In this document: positions 1-9,870 of the stretch, piece by piece
How positions within the stretch are numbered: the first letter of the stretch is position 1
How the letters are laid out: each line of letters starts with the position of its first letter
Assembly: GCA_028689015.1 (NCBI GenBank)
Contig: JAQTXC010000004.1
Location: 60,336-124,335, forward strand
Direction of reading: 5' to 3'
Source of the DNA: Dechloromonas sp.
Lineage (GTDB): Bacteria; Pseudomonadota; Gammaproteobacteria; Burkholderiales; Rhodocyclaceae
Length of the DNA stretch: 64,000 nt
Notes under the pieces: model-generated
Told to the model about the DNA's origin: nothing
Seen by the model: only the letters and a program-made list of their open reading frames with translations
The model's database searches: none
Position numbers and translations under genes: made by a program

Positions 1-2
1 AA

Positions 3-410
3 GCCCGCTCAATCACCTATTTTATGAAGGCGCTGAAGAACCCGTTGTACGAGACACCGGGTCGGGCGTATACCAATGCCGGCACCTGTGCACTGAAGGC
101 GGGCGATATTGATGCGGCACAGGACTATTTGCTGAAAGCGATTCAGGTAGCGAATGACGGGGCCTTGCTGGCCCGTTTCAAGCTGGCCCAGTTGCTGTAC
201 ATGCGCGGCAATTTGCCGGAATCACGCCTTTATCTGGCCGATGCCTTGCGCATGATGGAGCCGCCGACTGCCGAGGCCTTGTGGCTGGGCATCCGGCTTG
301 AGCGCCGTCTGGGTAACCGGGTGGCTGAAGGCAGTTATGCAGCCCAGTTGCGTAGCCGCTATCCGGCCTCGGCTGAATATCAAGACTTCCTCAAAGGGCG
401 CTTTGAATAA
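3..410 (+). CDS. pilW: Type IV pilus biogenesis lipoprotein PilW/PilF, C-terminal part (5' end outside window)
   Basis: The reading frame is open through the left edge of the window, so only the last ~135 residues are seen and the true start and lipoprotein signal are missing. What remains is helical and TPR-like: a YTNAGTCALKAGD repeat, then KLAQLLYMRGNLPESRLYL, typical of PilF/PilW, the outer-membrane pilotin that assembles the PilQ secretin. The call rests on this TPR pattern plus the position directly before rodZ and ispG, a conserved order in beta- and gammaproteobacteria. Its stop overlaps the rodZ start by one base (TAATG), so the two are translationally coupled. An unrelated TPR protein is possible but unlikely given the context. 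Confidence 0.85.
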   Translation, partial: ARSITYFMKALKNPLYETPGRAYTNAGTCALKAGDIDAAQDYLLKAIQVANDGALLARFKLAQLLYMRGNLPESRLYLADALRMMEPPTAEALWLGIRLERRLGNRVAEGSYAAQLRSRYPASAEYQDFLKGRFE

Positions 411-1351
411 TGAGTGAACAGATCGAACAGACAGAATCCGATGCGGTGCCTGATTTAGCGCCGGCGACTCCAGCCATCGGACTGCGTTTGCGTCAGGCTC
501 GCGAGGCCATGGGGCTGCAGTTGAGCGAGGTTGCGCAAACGCTCAAACTCGGACAGCGTCAGGTTGATGCGCTGGAGCGCGACGATTGGGCTGCTTTGCC
601 TGGTCAGACCTTTATTCGCGGTTTTATCCGCAACTATGCCCGTCTGGTCCAGTTGGACCCGTCACCGCTGATGGCTGATCTGGATCGCGTCCTGGCCAAG
701 CCACAGGACACGCTCGACGTTCCTGAGGTCAAGCCGGCGACCATGCCTAGTGTCGGTTCGGTCGGGCGGCGTGACCGCAATGTCGCCCTCTTTGGCATGG
801 GCCTGCTGTTGCTCGCTGCACTGGCTTATTTTCTGTTGCCCAATGATCTGGCAGCCTGGCGTGATCGCCTGCAGTCCTTGCTGGATGGCACGCCCGCCGT
901 GACGGAGCCAGTGCTGGCCGTCGCCCCGGCCAATGAGCCGGTTTTCCCGCCGGGGGCCAGTACGGAGCAGGTATTGAATCCTCAGGTGTTAAATGGCGAA
1001 CCGGCGGCGAGTGCGCCTGCGACTGGCGATGTGGTGGCCATCCCGACGGCGGCGCCGAGCGCGACCATCGTGCCGGCTGAGGTGCCGTTGGCGCCCCCCG
1101 CCGTTGATGCCCGGCCGCCGCAATTGCGATTCGTGGTCAGCAAGGCGTCCTGGGTCGAGGTCCGTGACCGCGAGAATAAAACGCTTTTTTCGCAGCGCTT
1201 GCTGGCGCCGAGCGAACAACTGGTGAGCGGTCAGGGGCCGTTCAATGTCGTGGTCGGTTATGCGCCGGGAGTTCGCTTGTATTCGCGCGGTCAGGTTGTT
1301 GATCTGGAGCCGCATACCAAGGGCGATGTCGCTCGCCTGGTTCTGGAGTAA
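410..1351 (+). CDS. rodZ: RodZ-like cytoskeletal protein (HTH, membrane segment, DUF4115)
   Basis: A 313-residue protein. Residues ~24-85 form an Xre/HTH_25 helix-turn-helix (GLRLRQAREAMGLQLSEVA). One membrane segment lies at ~124-143, followed by a Pro/Ala-rich linker and a C-terminal beta-rich DUF4115 domain at ~236-305. This is the RodZ layout: cytoplasmic HTH binding MreB, a single transmembrane helix and a periplasmic domain, acting in rod-shape maintenance and cell-wall elongation. The start ATG overlaps the pilW stop, and the ispG start follows 3 bases after the stop, so the gene sits inside an operon. The HTH is used for MreB contact in known RodZ, so DNA binding should not be assumed. 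Confidence 0.9.
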   Translation: MSEQIEQTESDAVPDLAPATPAIGLRLRQAREAMGLQLSEVAQTLKLGQRQVDALERDDWAALPGQTFIRGFIRNYARLVQLDPSPLMADLDRVLAKPQDTLDVPEVKPATMPSVGSVGRRDRNVALFGMGLLLLAALAYFLLPNDLAAWRDRLQSLLDGTPAVTEPVLAVAPANEPVFPPGASTEQVLNPQVLNGEPAASAPATGDVVAIPTAAPSATIVPAEVPLAPPAVDARPPQLRFVVSKASWVEVRDRENKTLFSQRLLAPSEQLVSGQGPFNVVVGYAPGVRLYSRGQVVDLEPHTKGDVARLVLE

Positions 1352-1354
1352 GTC

Positions 1355-2584
1355 GTGAGTGCTTTGAGCAAGCGGCTAACCCGCGTCTGCCACATTGGCC
1401 CTGTGCGATTGGGCGGGGATGCCCCCGTGATCGTCCAGTCGATGACCAATACCGATACCGCCGATTATCTGGCCACTGCCATCCAGTGTGCCGAACTGGC
1501 GCGTGCCGGTTCCGAACTGGTGCGCATCACGGTCAACTCGCCGGAAGCCGCTGCTGCCGTGCCGAAGATCCGCGATCATCTGGCCAAGATGAACTGCAAC
1601 GTGCCGCTGATCGGCGATTTCCACTACAACGGCCATCGCTTGCTGACGGATGAACCGGCCTGTGCCGAGGCGCTGGCCAAATACCGGATCAATCCCGGCA
1701 ACGTCGGCTTCGGCAAGAAGAAGGACGAGCAGTTTGCGCAGATGGTCGAACTGGCGTGCAAATATGACAAGCCAGTGCGCATCGGCGTCAATTGGGGTAG
1801 CCTCGACCAGGAATTGCTGGCGCGGATTATGGACGAAAACTCGCGTCGACCGCAGCCACTCGATGCCACCGAGATGATGCGTCATGCGATGGTCACCTCG
1901 GCGCTTGAGTCCGCCGCCAAGGCAGAGGAAGTCGGCTTGGCCGGCAACAGGATCATCCTGTCGTGCAAGGTGTCGAGCGTGCAGGATCTGATCGCCATTT
2001 ACCGGGAACTGGCACGTCGTGCCGATTATGCTCTGCACCTCGGGTTGACCGAGGCCGGCATGGGTTCGAAGGGGATCGTGGCGTCGACCGCGGCGCTGTC
2101 GGTGCTGCTGCAGGAAGGCATCGGCGATACCATTCGTGTCTCGCTGACGCCGGCGCCCGGTGGTTCGCGCACCGAGGAAGTCATCGTCGCCCAGGAAATC
2201 CTGCAGACCATGGGCCTGCGCGCCTTTACCCCGATGGTCGCGGCCTGTCCCGGTTGTGGCCGGACGACCAGCACCTTCTTCCAAGAACTGGCTGGTGAGG
2301 TGCAGGATTACGTCCGTGCCCGCATGCCCGAGTGGAAGCTGTATTACGACGGTGCCGAGAACATGACGCTGGCCGTCATGGGCTGCATCGTTAACGGCCC
2401 GGGCGAGTCGAAGCACGCCAACATCGGCATCTCGCTGCCGGGCACCGGCGAAGCGCCCTCGGCACCGGTCTACGAAGATGGGCAAAAGACCGTGACACTG
2501 AAGGGCGAGCACATCGCCAGCGAATTCAAGGACATCATCGAGCGCTACGTCCAGCGCACCTACAAGAAGAAACTGCAAGCATGA
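1355..2584 (+). CDS. ispG: 4-hydroxy-3-methylbut-2-enyl diphosphate synthase IspG (GcpE)
   Basis: A 409-residue enzyme that converts MEcPP to HMBPP in the MEP isoprenoid pathway using a [4Fe-4S] cluster. The three expected cluster cysteines are visible: C298 and C301 in ACPGCGRTT and C344 in [10 protein letters not shown]. The N-terminal TIM-barrel part carries [15 protein letters not shown], a family hallmark. The start is GTG, 3 bases after the rodZ stop; no better ATG exists nearby. The 3' end overlaps hisS by 4 bases (ATGA). The length is that of the bacterial two-domain form. The rodZ-ispG-hisS order is common in proteobacteria. Confidence 0.97.
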   Translation: MSALSKRLTRVCHIGPVRLGGDAPVIVQSMTNTDTADYLATAIQCAELARAGSELVRITVNSPEAAAAVPKIRDHLAKMNCNVPLIGDFHYNGHRLLTDEPACAEALAKYRINPGNVGFGKKKDEQFAQMVELACKYDKPVRIGVNWGSLDQELLARIMDENSRRPQPLDATEMMRHAMVTSALESAAKAEEVGLAGNRIILSCKVSSVQDLIAIYRELARRADYALHLGLTEAGMGSKGIVASTAALSVLLQEGIGDTIRVSLTPAPGGSRTEEVIVAQEILQTMGLRAFTPMVAACPGCGRTTSTFFQELAGEVQDYVRARMPEWKLYYDGAENMTLAVMGCIVNGPGESKHANIGISLPGTGEAPSAPVYEDGQKTVTLKGEHIASEFKDIIERYVQRTYKKKLQA

Positions 2585-3870
2585 GTCAGACGCTCCAGTC
2601 CGTCCGCGGGATGAACGACATCCTGCCAGACGAAGCCGCTTTCTGGGAATTGTTCGAAGATAGCATCCGTAGTTGGCTGAAAGCCTACGGTTATCGGCCG
2701 ATCCGCATGCCCATCGTCGAGCCGACGCCCTTGTTCAAGCGGGCCATCGGTGAAGTGACCGACATCGTCGAGAAGGAAATGTATTCCTTCGAGGACAGTC
2801 TGAACGGTGAGCAATTGACCCTGCGCCCCGAGGGGACCGCCGGTTGCGTGCGCGCCCTGATCCAGCACAATCTGGCCGCCCGTCAGACGCAGCGCCTCTA
2901 TTACATCGGCCAGATGTTCCGCCACGAGCGGCCGCAAAAGGGGCGTTATCGGCAGTTTCACCAGGTGGGTGTCGAGGCTTTTGGTTTCGATGGTCCGGAT
3001 GTCGATGCCGAAATGATCCTGATGGGGGCTCGCCTGTGGGACGATCTAGGCTTGGACGGGATCGCCCTGCAGATCAACAGCCTGGGGCAGCCTGCCGAGC
3101 GCGCCGAGCATCGCACTGCGCTGATCGCTTATCTGGAACAGCATATCGACCTGCTTGACGACGACGCCAAGCGGCGCCTGCATACCAATCCGTTGCGCAT
3201 CCTTGATACCAAGAATCCGGCCCTCCAGGCCCTGTGTGCGGCGGCACCGAAACTGATCGATTATCTGGGCGCCGAATCGCTCGCCCACTTCGAGGGCGTG
3301 CAGCAGATTCTGCGCGATGCCGGCATCCCGTTCACGGTCAACCCGCGCCTGGTGCGAGGTCTGGATTATTACAACCTGACCGTTTTCGAGTGGGTCACCG
3401 ACAAGTTGGGCGCGCAGGGCACGGTCTGTGCCGGCGGGCGCTATGACGGACTGGTCGAACAACTGGGTGGCAAGCCGACACCGGCCTGCGGTTTTGCCAT
3501 GGGCGTCGAGCGCTTGATTGCGCTGATCAAGGATAGCGGCGGCGAACCGGCGGCACCGGTACCGGATGTCTATCTTGTCCATCAGGGCGAGGCGGCGGCA
3601 CGGCTGGCTTTCCGCGTCGCCGAGGGCTTGCGCGACCAGGGTATCGATGTGCTGCTGCACTGTGGCGGTGGCTCGTTCAAGTCACAGATGAAGAAGGCCG
3701 ATGGGAGTGGGGCGTCCTTTGCCGTAATTATTGGCGACGAGGAAGCGTCGACCGGGGAAGCCCAACTCAAGGCCCTGCGGGCCGAGGGCGTGGCGCAACG
3801 TAAATTGAAGGTGGATGAACTGGCTGAGGCCATCATCGACCACATGATTGATTCGGACGAAGAGGAATAA
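2581..3870 (+). CDS. hisS: Histidine--tRNA ligase
   Basis: A 429-residue class II aminoacyl-tRNA synthetase charging tRNA-His. Motif 2 is seen as [16 protein letters not shown] (~113-128), preceded by LRPEGT (~81-86). The histidine-specific elements RGLDYYN and CAGGRYDGL follow, and a C-terminal anticodon-binding domain fills roughly the last 90 residues. The ATG start overlaps the ispG stop. A paralogue without the same catalytic role, hisZ, lies further along in the same block; the two are distinguished here by the intact HisS-specific motifs. Confidence 0.98.
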   Translation: MSQTLQSVRGMNDILPDEAAFWELFEDSIRSWLKAYGYRPIRMPIVEPTPLFKRAIGEVTDIVEKEMYSFEDSLNGEQLTLRPEGTAGCVRALIQHNLAARQTQRLYYIGQMFRHERPQKGRYRQFHQVGVEAFGFDGPDVDAEMILMGARLWDDLGLDGIALQINSLGQPAERAEHRTALIAYLEQHIDLLDDDAKRRLHTNPLRILDTKNPALQALCAAAPKLIDYLGAESLAHFEGVQQILRDAGIPFTVNPRLVRGLDYYNLTVFEWVTDKLGAQGTVCAGGRYDGLVEQLGGKPTPACGFAMGVERLIALIKDSGGEPAAPVPDVYLVHQGEAAARLAFRVAEGLRDQGIDVLLHCGGGSFKSQMKKADGSGASFAVIIGDEEASTGEAQLKALRAEGVAQRKLKVDELAEAIIDHMIDSDEEE

Positions 3871-3875
3871 ACCGC

Positions 3876-4514
3876 ATGGCGCATTACGACCTCGAAGAAC
3901 AGGAACAGATTGATTCCCTGAAAACCTGGTGGAAGATGTACGGTAATTTGGTGACCGCCGTATTGACGGCGGTGGCACTGGCCGGCGTTGGCTGGCAGGG
4001 TTGGCAGTGGTACAAGAACAACCAGAGCGCCAAGGCGGCCGCTATCTACGCGGTGCTGGAGCAGGCAGTGGCAGCCAATGACGGCCAAAAGATCCGGACA
4101 GCTGCAGGCGAGCTGGCCGAGAAATTTGGCGGTACCGGCTACGCTGGCCTGGCAGCGCTGCAGGCGGCCCGCCATTCCTTTGAGTCTGGTGACCTGAAGA
4201 CAGCCAAGGCCCAGTTGAGTTGGGCGGCAGATAACGGGCGCGACGAAATCCGCGACCTGGCCCGCCTGCGTCTGGCCAATGTCTTACTCGACGAGCAAGC
4301 TTACGACGAGGCCTTGAAGCGCCTCGAAGCGGCACCGACTGCGGCGTTTGCTGCCCGTTTCAACGAATTGCGCGGTGATGTCCTGGTTGCCCAGGGTCAG
4401 CCGCCGGCCGCCCGTAAGGCGTATCAGGCAGCGCTCGATACGCTGTCTGGCAAGAGCGGGCCGGGCCGTGAATTGCTGCAGCAGAAACTCGACCAACTTG
4501 GAGGCGCCGCATGA
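3876..4514 (+). CDS. yfgM: YfgM-like ancillary SecYEG translocon subunit (TPR)
   Basis: A 212-residue protein with a cytoplasmic N-terminus (EEQEQIDSLKTWWKMYGN), one membrane helix at ~24-42 and a periplasmic TPR region. This matches YfgM (DUF2133/TPR_21), which associates with SecYEG and PpiD and assists periplasmic folding. It lies 5 bases after hisS and overlaps bamB by 4 bases, the standard hisS-yfgM-bamB-der order. The role is inferred from family and position; the sequence itself shows only the membrane anchor and helical repeats. Confidence 0.9.
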   Translation: MAHYDLEEQEQIDSLKTWWKMYGNLVTAVLTAVALAGVGWQGWQWYKNNQSAKAAAIYAVLEQAVAANDGQKIRTAAGELAEKFGGTGYAGLAALQAARHSFESGDLKTAKAQLSWAADNGRDEIRDLARLRLANVLLDEQAYDEALKRLEAAPTAAFAARFNELRGDVLVAQGQPPAARKAYQAALDTLSGKSGPGRELLQQKLDQLGGAA

Positions 4515-5662
4515 TCTCACCCCGTCATTTATCGGTGTTGTTTCTGGCCGCAGGCCTGAGTTCGGCCTGCTCAACTTTGGATGCGATCAACCCGTTCAGC
4601 AGCAGTGCGCCGAAAATGGCCCCGCTGCCGGTGTTGACCGCGAATGCCGATCTCGGTACAGCCTGGACGGCCGATGCGGGCAAGTCCGGCGATTATGTCT
4701 TTGTGCCGGCGGTTGTCGGTGAGTCGACCTATGTCGCCGGGGCCAAGGGCAAGCTGGCGCGCTACGAAGGCGGCAAGCTGGTCTGGCAGATTGATGCCGG
4801 GCAGCCGCTGTCGGCCGGTGTGGGTGCTGATGCTCGCCGAGTGGTGGTCGGTACGCCGAAGGGCGATGTCCTGGCCTTCTCGGTCGATGAGGGTCGGCTG
4901 TTGTGGACCGCCAAAGTGTCGAGCGAAGTGCTGGCCGCCCCAGCCGTCGGCAACGAGGGGGTGGTGGTACGCAGTGGCGACAACCAGATTTTCTTCCTTG
5001 ACGCGGTCGACGGGACGCGCAAGTGGGTTTACCAGCGGGCGACGCCCGCCTTGTCAGTCCGGGCCAGCGGCGCGCCTATCCTGGCTGACCGTTTTGTCTT
5101 CTCCGGTTTCCCGGGCGGTAAGTTGCTGGCCCTATCAGTGCAAAATGGCGCACCAGTTTGGGAAGGCGTTGTTGCCTTGCCCAAGGGCGCGACCGAACTG
5201 GACCGCGTGGCCGATGTGGTGGCCGCACCGGCCATCGATGGCAGCCAGATTTGTGCCGTGGCCTACCAGGGCCGCGTTGTCTGTTTCGATATGGCGCAGG
5301 GCGGGGCTTTGATGTGGTCGCGCGATATTTCGTCAGCAGCTGGCCTGGCGCTGGATCATCGTTATGTCTTCGTGAGCGACGACCGGGGGACCGTTTATGC
5401 CCTGGATCGGCAAACCGGCAGCAGCTTGTGGAAGCAGGACAAGCTCAAGGGCCGTCAGTTGTCGGCGCCTGCCGTTCGTCAAGGTCGTGTGGCGGTCGCT
5501 GATCGCGAAGGTTATGTTCACTTCCTGTCGCGTGAGGACGGCCAGTTCGTCGCCCGTGGCAAGACGGATGGCTCGCCGGTACGCGCCCCCATCACGCTGT
5601 CCGGCACCCGTTTCGTGGTGCAGAGTACGGGCGGTCGTGTCGCAGCATTCGAGGCGCAATGA
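4511..5662 (+). CDS. bamB: Outer-membrane assembly lipoprotein BamB
   Basis: A 383-residue beta-propeller lipoprotein of the BAM complex, which inserts beta-barrel proteins into the outer membrane. The signal peptide ends in a lipobox LSSAC with the lipidated cysteine at C20. The body is made of PQQ-type propeller repeats: [28 protein letters not shown] and [10 protein letters not shown]. The ATG overlaps the yfgM stop, and the stop overlaps der (ATGA). Length and context both fit BamB well. Confidence 0.96.
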   Translation: MISPRHLSVLFLAAGLSSACSTLDAINPFSSSAPKMAPLPVLTANADLGTAWTADAGKSGDYVFVPAVVGESTYVAGAKGKLARYEGGKLVWQIDAGQPLSAGVGADARRVVVGTPKGDVLAFSVDEGRLLWTAKVSSEVLAAPAVGNEGVVVRSGDNQIFFLDAVDGTRKWVYQRATPALSVRASGAPILADRFVFSGFPGGKLLALSVQNGAPVWEGVVALPKGATELDRVADVVAAPAIDGSQICAVAYQGRVVCFDMAQGGALMWSRDISSAAGLALDHRYVFVSDDRGTVYALDRQTGSSLWKQDKLKGRQLSAPAVRQGRVAVADREGYVHFLSREDGQFVARGKTDGSPVRAPITLSGTRFVVQSTGGRVAAFEAQ

Positions 5663-6990
5663 AACCCACTCTGGTTCTGGTTGGCCGACCCAACGTCGGC
5701 AAATCCACCCTGTTCAATCGCTTGACCAAGTCGCGTGACGCCATCGTCGCCGACATGCCGGGCCTGACTCGCGACCGTCACTACGGCCACGGCCGTCTCG
5801 GTCGTAAGCCTTACCTGGTGGTTGATACCGGCGGTTTCGAACCGCTGGTCAAGGACGGCATCCTGCATCAGATGGCGCGGCAGACCGAGCAAGCTATTGC
5901 CGAAGCCGACGCCGTTATTTTCGTGGTCGATGGACGTTCCGGCATCACGCCGCACGACAAGGAAATCGCCAACATGCTGCGCCGTCTTGAGCGGCCAGTG
6001 TTTGTCGCGGTCAACAAGGCTGAAGGCCTGAATTCCGGCATGGTCGAGGCCGATTTCCACGAGCTTGGTCTCGGCGAGCCCAATGCCATTTCTGCCGCTC
6101 ATGGCGAAGGCGTGCGCGGCCTGGTCGATCTGGCCCTGGACAGCTTTGCCGAGCAGGAAGACGACGAATGGCATTCCGATGCGACGCGCGTCGCCATCGT
6201 CGGCCGTCCCAATGTGGGCAAGTCGACGTTAATCAATACCCTGCTCGGCGAAGAGCGGGTCATCGCTTTTGATGCACCAGGCACGACACGTGACTCGATT
6301 GAAATCGATTTCGAACGCGGTGGCCGCAAATATGTGTTGGTTGATACGGCCGGCATGCGTAAGCGGGGCAAGGTGTTCGAGGCGATCGAGAAATTTTCGG
6401 TCGTCAAGACGCTGAAAGCGATTGAAGATGCCAATGTGGTTATTCTGATGGTGGATGCCCAGGCCGATGTCTCGGATCAAGATGCTCACATCGCTGACTT
6501 TATCGTGCAGTCCGGCCGGGCCCTGGTGGTTGCAGTCAACAAGTGGGATGGCCTTGATCACTACGTACGTGAACAAACCCGGCAAATTTTGCAGCGCAAG
6601 CTCAAATTCCTTGATTTCGCTAAATTTCATTTCATTTCGGCGCGCGACAATATTGGGCTGGAAGCCTTGTTCCGCTCGGTCGACGGCGCTTATTCCGCAG
6701 CGATGACCAAACTGTCAACGCCGCGCCTGACCCGCGTATTGGCTGATGCCATTGCGCGCCAGGCACCACCTAAGCACGGTCTGTTCCGGCCCAAGCCGCG
6801 GTACGCCCATCAGGGCGGCTCGAACCCACCGATTGTCGTCATCCACGGCAACGCGGTCGAGCATATTGCCGACAGCTATCGCCGCTACTTGGAACACACT
6901 TTCCGCGAGGCCTTCAAACTGCAAGGTACGCCCTTGCGGATTCAGTTCGTCTCGGCCAAGAATCCATTTGCCGACAAGGAACGGAAATAA
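5659..6990 (+). CDS. der: Ribosome biogenesis GTPase Der (EngA)
   Basis: A 443-residue tandem GTPase needed for 50S subunit maturation. Two complete G domains are visible. The first begins GRPNVGKST at ~9-17 with DTGGF as G3 and NKAEG as G4. The second begins GRPNVGKST at ~180-188 with DTAGM and NKWDG. A C-terminal KH-like domain ([14 protein letters not shown]) closes the protein. The duplicated G domain is diagnostic for Der. It is coupled to bamB by a 4-base overlap; 77 bases with a likely promoter separate it from hfq. Confidence 0.98.
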   Translation: MKPTLVLVGRPNVGKSTLFNRLTKSRDAIVADMPGLTRDRHYGHGRLGRKPYLVVDTGGFEPLVKDGILHQMARQTEQAIAEADAVIFVVDGRSGITPHDKEIANMLRRLERPVFVAVNKAEGLNSGMVEADFHELGLGEPNAISAAHGEGVRGLVDLALDSFAEQEDDEWHSDATRVAIVGRPNVGKSTLINTLLGEERVIAFDAPGTTRDSIEIDFERGGRKYVLVDTAGMRKRGKVFEAIEKFSVVKTLKAIEDANVVILMVDAQADVSDQDAHIADFIVQSGRALVVAVNKWDGLDHYVREQTRQILQRKLKFLDFAKFHFISARDNIGLEALFRSVDGAYSAAMTKLSTPRLTRVLADAIARQAPPKHGLFRPKPRYAHQGGSNPPIVVIHGNAVEHIADSYRRYLEHTFREAFKLQGTPLRIQFVSAKNPFADKERK

Positions 6991-7002
6991 TCCTGAAATT
7001 CT

Positions 7003-7032
7003 TTGCCGTCCGCCAACAAATTTGGGTACATT
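7003..7032 (+). promoter_or_regulatory. Candidate sigma-70 promoter for hfq
   Basis: TTGCCG at 7003-7008 and TACATT at 7027-7032 are separated by 18 bases, upstream of the hfq ribosome site GGAG (7056-7059). Both hexamers are imperfect. The call is supported mainly by this being the only real gap in the long + strand block. Confidence 0.4.
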
Positions 7033-7067
7033 AGGACCCTCATAACAACACACATGGAGTCCACACC

Positions 7068-7304
7068 ATGAGCAATAAAGGGCAACTTTTACAAGACCCC
7101 TTCCTCAACGCCCTGCGTCGCGAACATGTCCCCGTGTCCATTTATCTGGTCAATGGCATCAAGCTGCAAGGTCAAGTCGAATCTTTCGATCAATATGTCG
7201 TTCTGCTCAAGAACACCGTAACGCAAATGGTCTATAAACACGCCATTTCGACCGTTGTTCCGGCACGTCCCGTCAATCTTCAGCAAGAGCAGGCCGCAGA
7301 ATAA
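7068..7304 (+). CDS. hfq: RNA chaperone Hfq
   Basis: A 78-residue Sm-like protein that forms a hexamer and pairs small RNAs with mRNAs. It shows the Sm1 motif around [21 protein letters not shown] and the Sm2 signature YKHAIST, with the usual [10 protein letters not shown]-terminus that contributes to the U-rich RNA face. The C-terminal tail is short (~12 residues), as in many betaproteobacteria. A good GGAG site lies 8 bases before the ATG. HflX follows after 63 bases, which hold a weak hairpin (AGCCCG/CGGGCT arms at 7321-7326 and 7337-7342). Confidence 0.98.
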   Translation: MSNKGQLLQDPFLNALRREHVPVSIYLVNGIKLQGQVESFDQYVVLLKNTVTQMVYKHAISTVVPARPVNLQQEQAAE

Positions 7305-7367
7305 GCTTGCCGCTCACGATAGCCCGCCTTTGCGGCCGGGCTGATCGCATTTCCTCCCCTGTGTATC

Positions 7368-8519
7368 ATGCTTGACCGTCCGCCGTCAGGTGAGCGGGCT
7401 GTTGTTGTGCAACTCGATTTTGGTCAGCCTGACCTGGCTGAGCAGCTCGAAGAACTACGTTTGCTGGTCGATTCGGCCGGAGGCGTGGTGGTGGCCGAAG
7501 TGGCTGGCCGGCGGGCCAGTCCTGATCCCAAAACCTATGCTGGCAAAGGCAAGGTCGAGGAGGTGGGGGCGATGGTCGCCGCCACCGATGCGGCGCTGGT
7601 TATCTTCAACCATGATTTGTCACCCGTTCAGCAGCGCAATCTGGAACAGGCGCTGAAATGCCGGGTTATTGACCGGACGAGCCTGATTCTTGACATCTTT
7701 GCCTTGCGGGCAGCAAGTGCCGAAGGCAAGTTGCAGGTTGAGCTGGCGCAGTTGGAACACCTGGCGACTCGCCTGGTGCGAGGCTGGACTCACCTTGAGC
7801 GACAGCGCGGCGGGATCGGTATGCGTGGCCCGGGAGAAAAGCAGTTAGAAACCGACCGTCGTTTGTTGGGCAATCGGGTCAAGTTGCTCAAGGAACGTCT
7901 GCGCAAGTTGTCACGGCAGCGCGGTGTGCAACGCAAGCAGCGGATGCGGGGCGATATCCTTAACGTCTCGCTGGTCGGTTATACCAATGCTGGCAAGTCG
8001 ACCGTGTTCAACGCACTGACCCACGCCGGGGTGTTGGCGGCTGATCAGCTGTTTGCAACGCTCGATACCACATCGCGCAAGCTGTGGATCGAGGGCGCCG
8101 GTAATATCGTGATTTCTGACACGGTTGGTTTCATCCGCGATCTGCCGCATGCCCTGGTCGATGCTTTTCATGCGACCCTGGAAGTGGCGACCGATGCGGA
8201 CCTGCTTCTTCATGTGGTCGATAGCGCGAGCCAGGCGCGTGATGAGCAAATGCGCGAAGTGAACCGGGTGCTGGCCGAAATTTCTGCGGACCAATTACCG
8301 CAGCTGGTGGTCTGGAACAAGGTCGATCTGACCGAGGCAAGCGCCGGAGTCGAGCACGACGAGTATGGTAATATCGCCCGCGTTCGCATCAGTGCGCGGA
8401 CCGGCGAAGGGCTGGAACTATTGCGTGCGGCGTTGGCCGAACAGGCGCGGGCCAAATCCCTGGCGCGCCGTCAGGCAATTGACGAAGCAGCATTTCTGGC
8501 ACAGAACGACAACTTCTAA
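7368..8519 (+). CDS. hflX: GTPase HflX (ribosome rescue/splitting factor)
   Basis: A 383-residue HflX/CgtA-type GTPase. It has the HflX N-terminal domain (NHDLSPVQQRNLEQ), a coiled helical linker with GIGMRGPGEKQLE that is highly conserved in HflX, and a G domain with GYTNAGKST at ~204-212, DTVGFIRDLP and NKVDL. In E. coli HflX splits stalled ribosomes under heat stress. It lies between hfq and hflK, as in E. coli and most betaproteobacteria. The C-terminal domain is short. Confidence 0.97.
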   Translation: MLDRPPSGERAVVVQLDFGQPDLAEQLEELRLLVDSAGGVVVAEVAGRRASPDPKTYAGKGKVEEVGAMVAATDAALVIFNHDLSPVQQRNLEQALKCRVIDRTSLILDIFALRAASAEGKLQVELAQLEHLATRLVRGWTHLERQRGGIGMRGPGEKQLETDRRLLGNRVKLLKERLRKLSRQRGVQRKQRMRGDILNVSLVGYTNAGKSTVFNALTHAGVLAADQLFATLDTTSRKLWIEGAGNIVISDTVGFIRDLPHALVDAFHATLEVATDADLLLHVVDSASQARDEQMREVNRVLAEISADQLPQLVVWNKVDLTEASAGVEHDEYGNIARVRISARTGEGLELLRAALAEQARAKSLARRQAIDEAAFLAQNDNF

Positions 8520-8559
8520 CGAATCCCCGAAATCCATGATTCCAACTCTAGGCATCCTG

Positions 8560-9870
8560 ATGTCGCTAAACGATCCGCAATGGGGTAACCGTGGCGGTGA
8601 GGACGACAATAAACCCAAGGGCAATGGCCCGCGGCGCCCGAATGACGGGCCGCCCGATCTTGAAGATTTGTGGCGCGACTTCAATCGCAAGCTCACTGGC
8701 ATGATTGGCAAGAAGGGCGGCGGTGGCAATGGCGGCGGTGACGGTCCGCGCATGCCGCAGGTTGATTTCAATCCGCGTTTTCTCAGCGGTGGCATTGGCC
8801 TGCTGTTGGGGCTGATCGCCATTGTCTGGCTGGGTTCCGGCTTCTATATTGTCGATGCCTCGCAGCGGGGTATCGTGCTGCAATTTGGCAGTTTTAAGGA
8901 GTCGACCGAGCCTGGTTTGCGTTGGCGCTTGCCCTATCCCGTTCAGTCCCACGAGTTGGTTAATCTGACCGGGGTACGAACGGTCGAAATCGGTTATCGC
9001 GGCAGCGAGCGTAACAAGGTGCTCAAAGAAGCCCTGATGCTGACTGACGATGAAAACATCGTGAATATTCAGTTTGCAGTGCAATATATTTTGAAAGATC
9101 CGGTTGATTATCTGTTCAATAACCGTCATCCCGATGAGGCGGTGATCGGTGCTGCTGAAACAGCGGTGCGTGAAATCGTCGGCAAGAGCAAGATGGACTT
9201 TGTGCTTTACGAAGGGCGGGAAGAGATTGCCACCGATGCCGCCAATCTGATGCAGGACATTCTGGATCGCTACAAGAGCGGTATCCTGATTTCCAAGGTG
9301 ACGATGCAAAATGCTCAGCCGCCGGAGCAGGTGCAGGCAGCGTTCGACGATGCCGTCAAAGCAGGTCAAGACCGCGAGCGGCAAAAAAATGAAGGCCAGG
9401 CTTATGCCAACGATGTCATCCCGAAAGCCAAGGGAACGGCGGCCCGTTTGATGGAAGAGGCCGAGGGTTACAAGCAGCGGGTCATTTCAAGTGCCGAGGG
9501 TGATGCTTCGCGCTTCAAGCAAGTGCAGGCCGAATATGCCAAGGCGCCGGAAGTCACTCGTCAGCGCATGTACCTCGATACGATGCAGCAGGTTTTATCC
9601 AACACGTCCAAGGTCATGGTCGACACCAAGGGGCAGGGTAATTTGCTCTACTTGCCACTCGACAAGCTGATGCAGGGGGCTGCCGCAGCAACGGCGACAC
9701 AGAACGGTGGAACAGCCGATCCGGTGGTGGCCGCCAATCGCGCGGGGGGGCCGCTGTCGTCGGAGGCGCCGCCGCAATTGGAGCGTCCGCCGGTGGTGGG
9801 CGGTAATACCTATAACAATTCAAGTGCACGCGATGCTTCGCTGCGCTCGCGTGATCGGGAGGGACGTTGA
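8560..9870 (+). CDS. hflK: FtsH protease modulator HflK
   Basis: A 436-residue membrane protein of the SPFH/band-7 family that forms the HflKC cage around FtsH. The N-terminus is Gly/Pro/Asn-rich and cytoplasmic, one membrane helix lies at ~76-98, the SPFH domain follows, and the tail is rich in small and charged residues. I chose ATG 8560 because the encoded MSLNDPQWGNRGG matches the conserved HflK start. An in-frame ATG at 8536 would add 8 residues, and a longer open frame reaches into hflX but has no support. The stop overlaps the hflC start. Confidence 0.93.
   Translation: MSLNDPQWGNRGGEDDNKPKGNGPRRPNDGPPDLEDLWRDFNRKLTGMIGKKGGGGNGGGDGPRMPQVDFNPRFLSGGIGLLLGLIAIVWLGSGFYIVDASQRGIVLQFGSFKESTEPGLRWRLPYPVQSHELVNLTGVRTVEIGYRGSERNKVLKEALMLTDDENIVNIQFAVQYILKDPVDYLFNNRHPDEAVIGAAETAVREIVGKSKMDFVLYEGREEIATDAANLMQDILDRYKSGILISKVTMQNAQPPEQVQAAFDDAVKAGQDRERQKNEGQAYANDVIPKAKGTAARLMEEAEGYKQRVISSAEGDASRFKQVQAEYAKAPEVTRQRMYLDTMQQVLSNTSKVMVDTKGQGNLLYLPLDKLMQGAAAATATQNGGTADPVVAANRAGGPLSSEAPPQLERPPVVGGNTYNNSSARDASLRSRDREGR

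Noticed and set aside
1376..2578. Long minus-strand open frame (400 codons) opposite ispG
   Set aside because: It mirrors ispG codon structure, has no recognisable domain, and ispG is certain. GC-rich DNA often gives long antisense frames.
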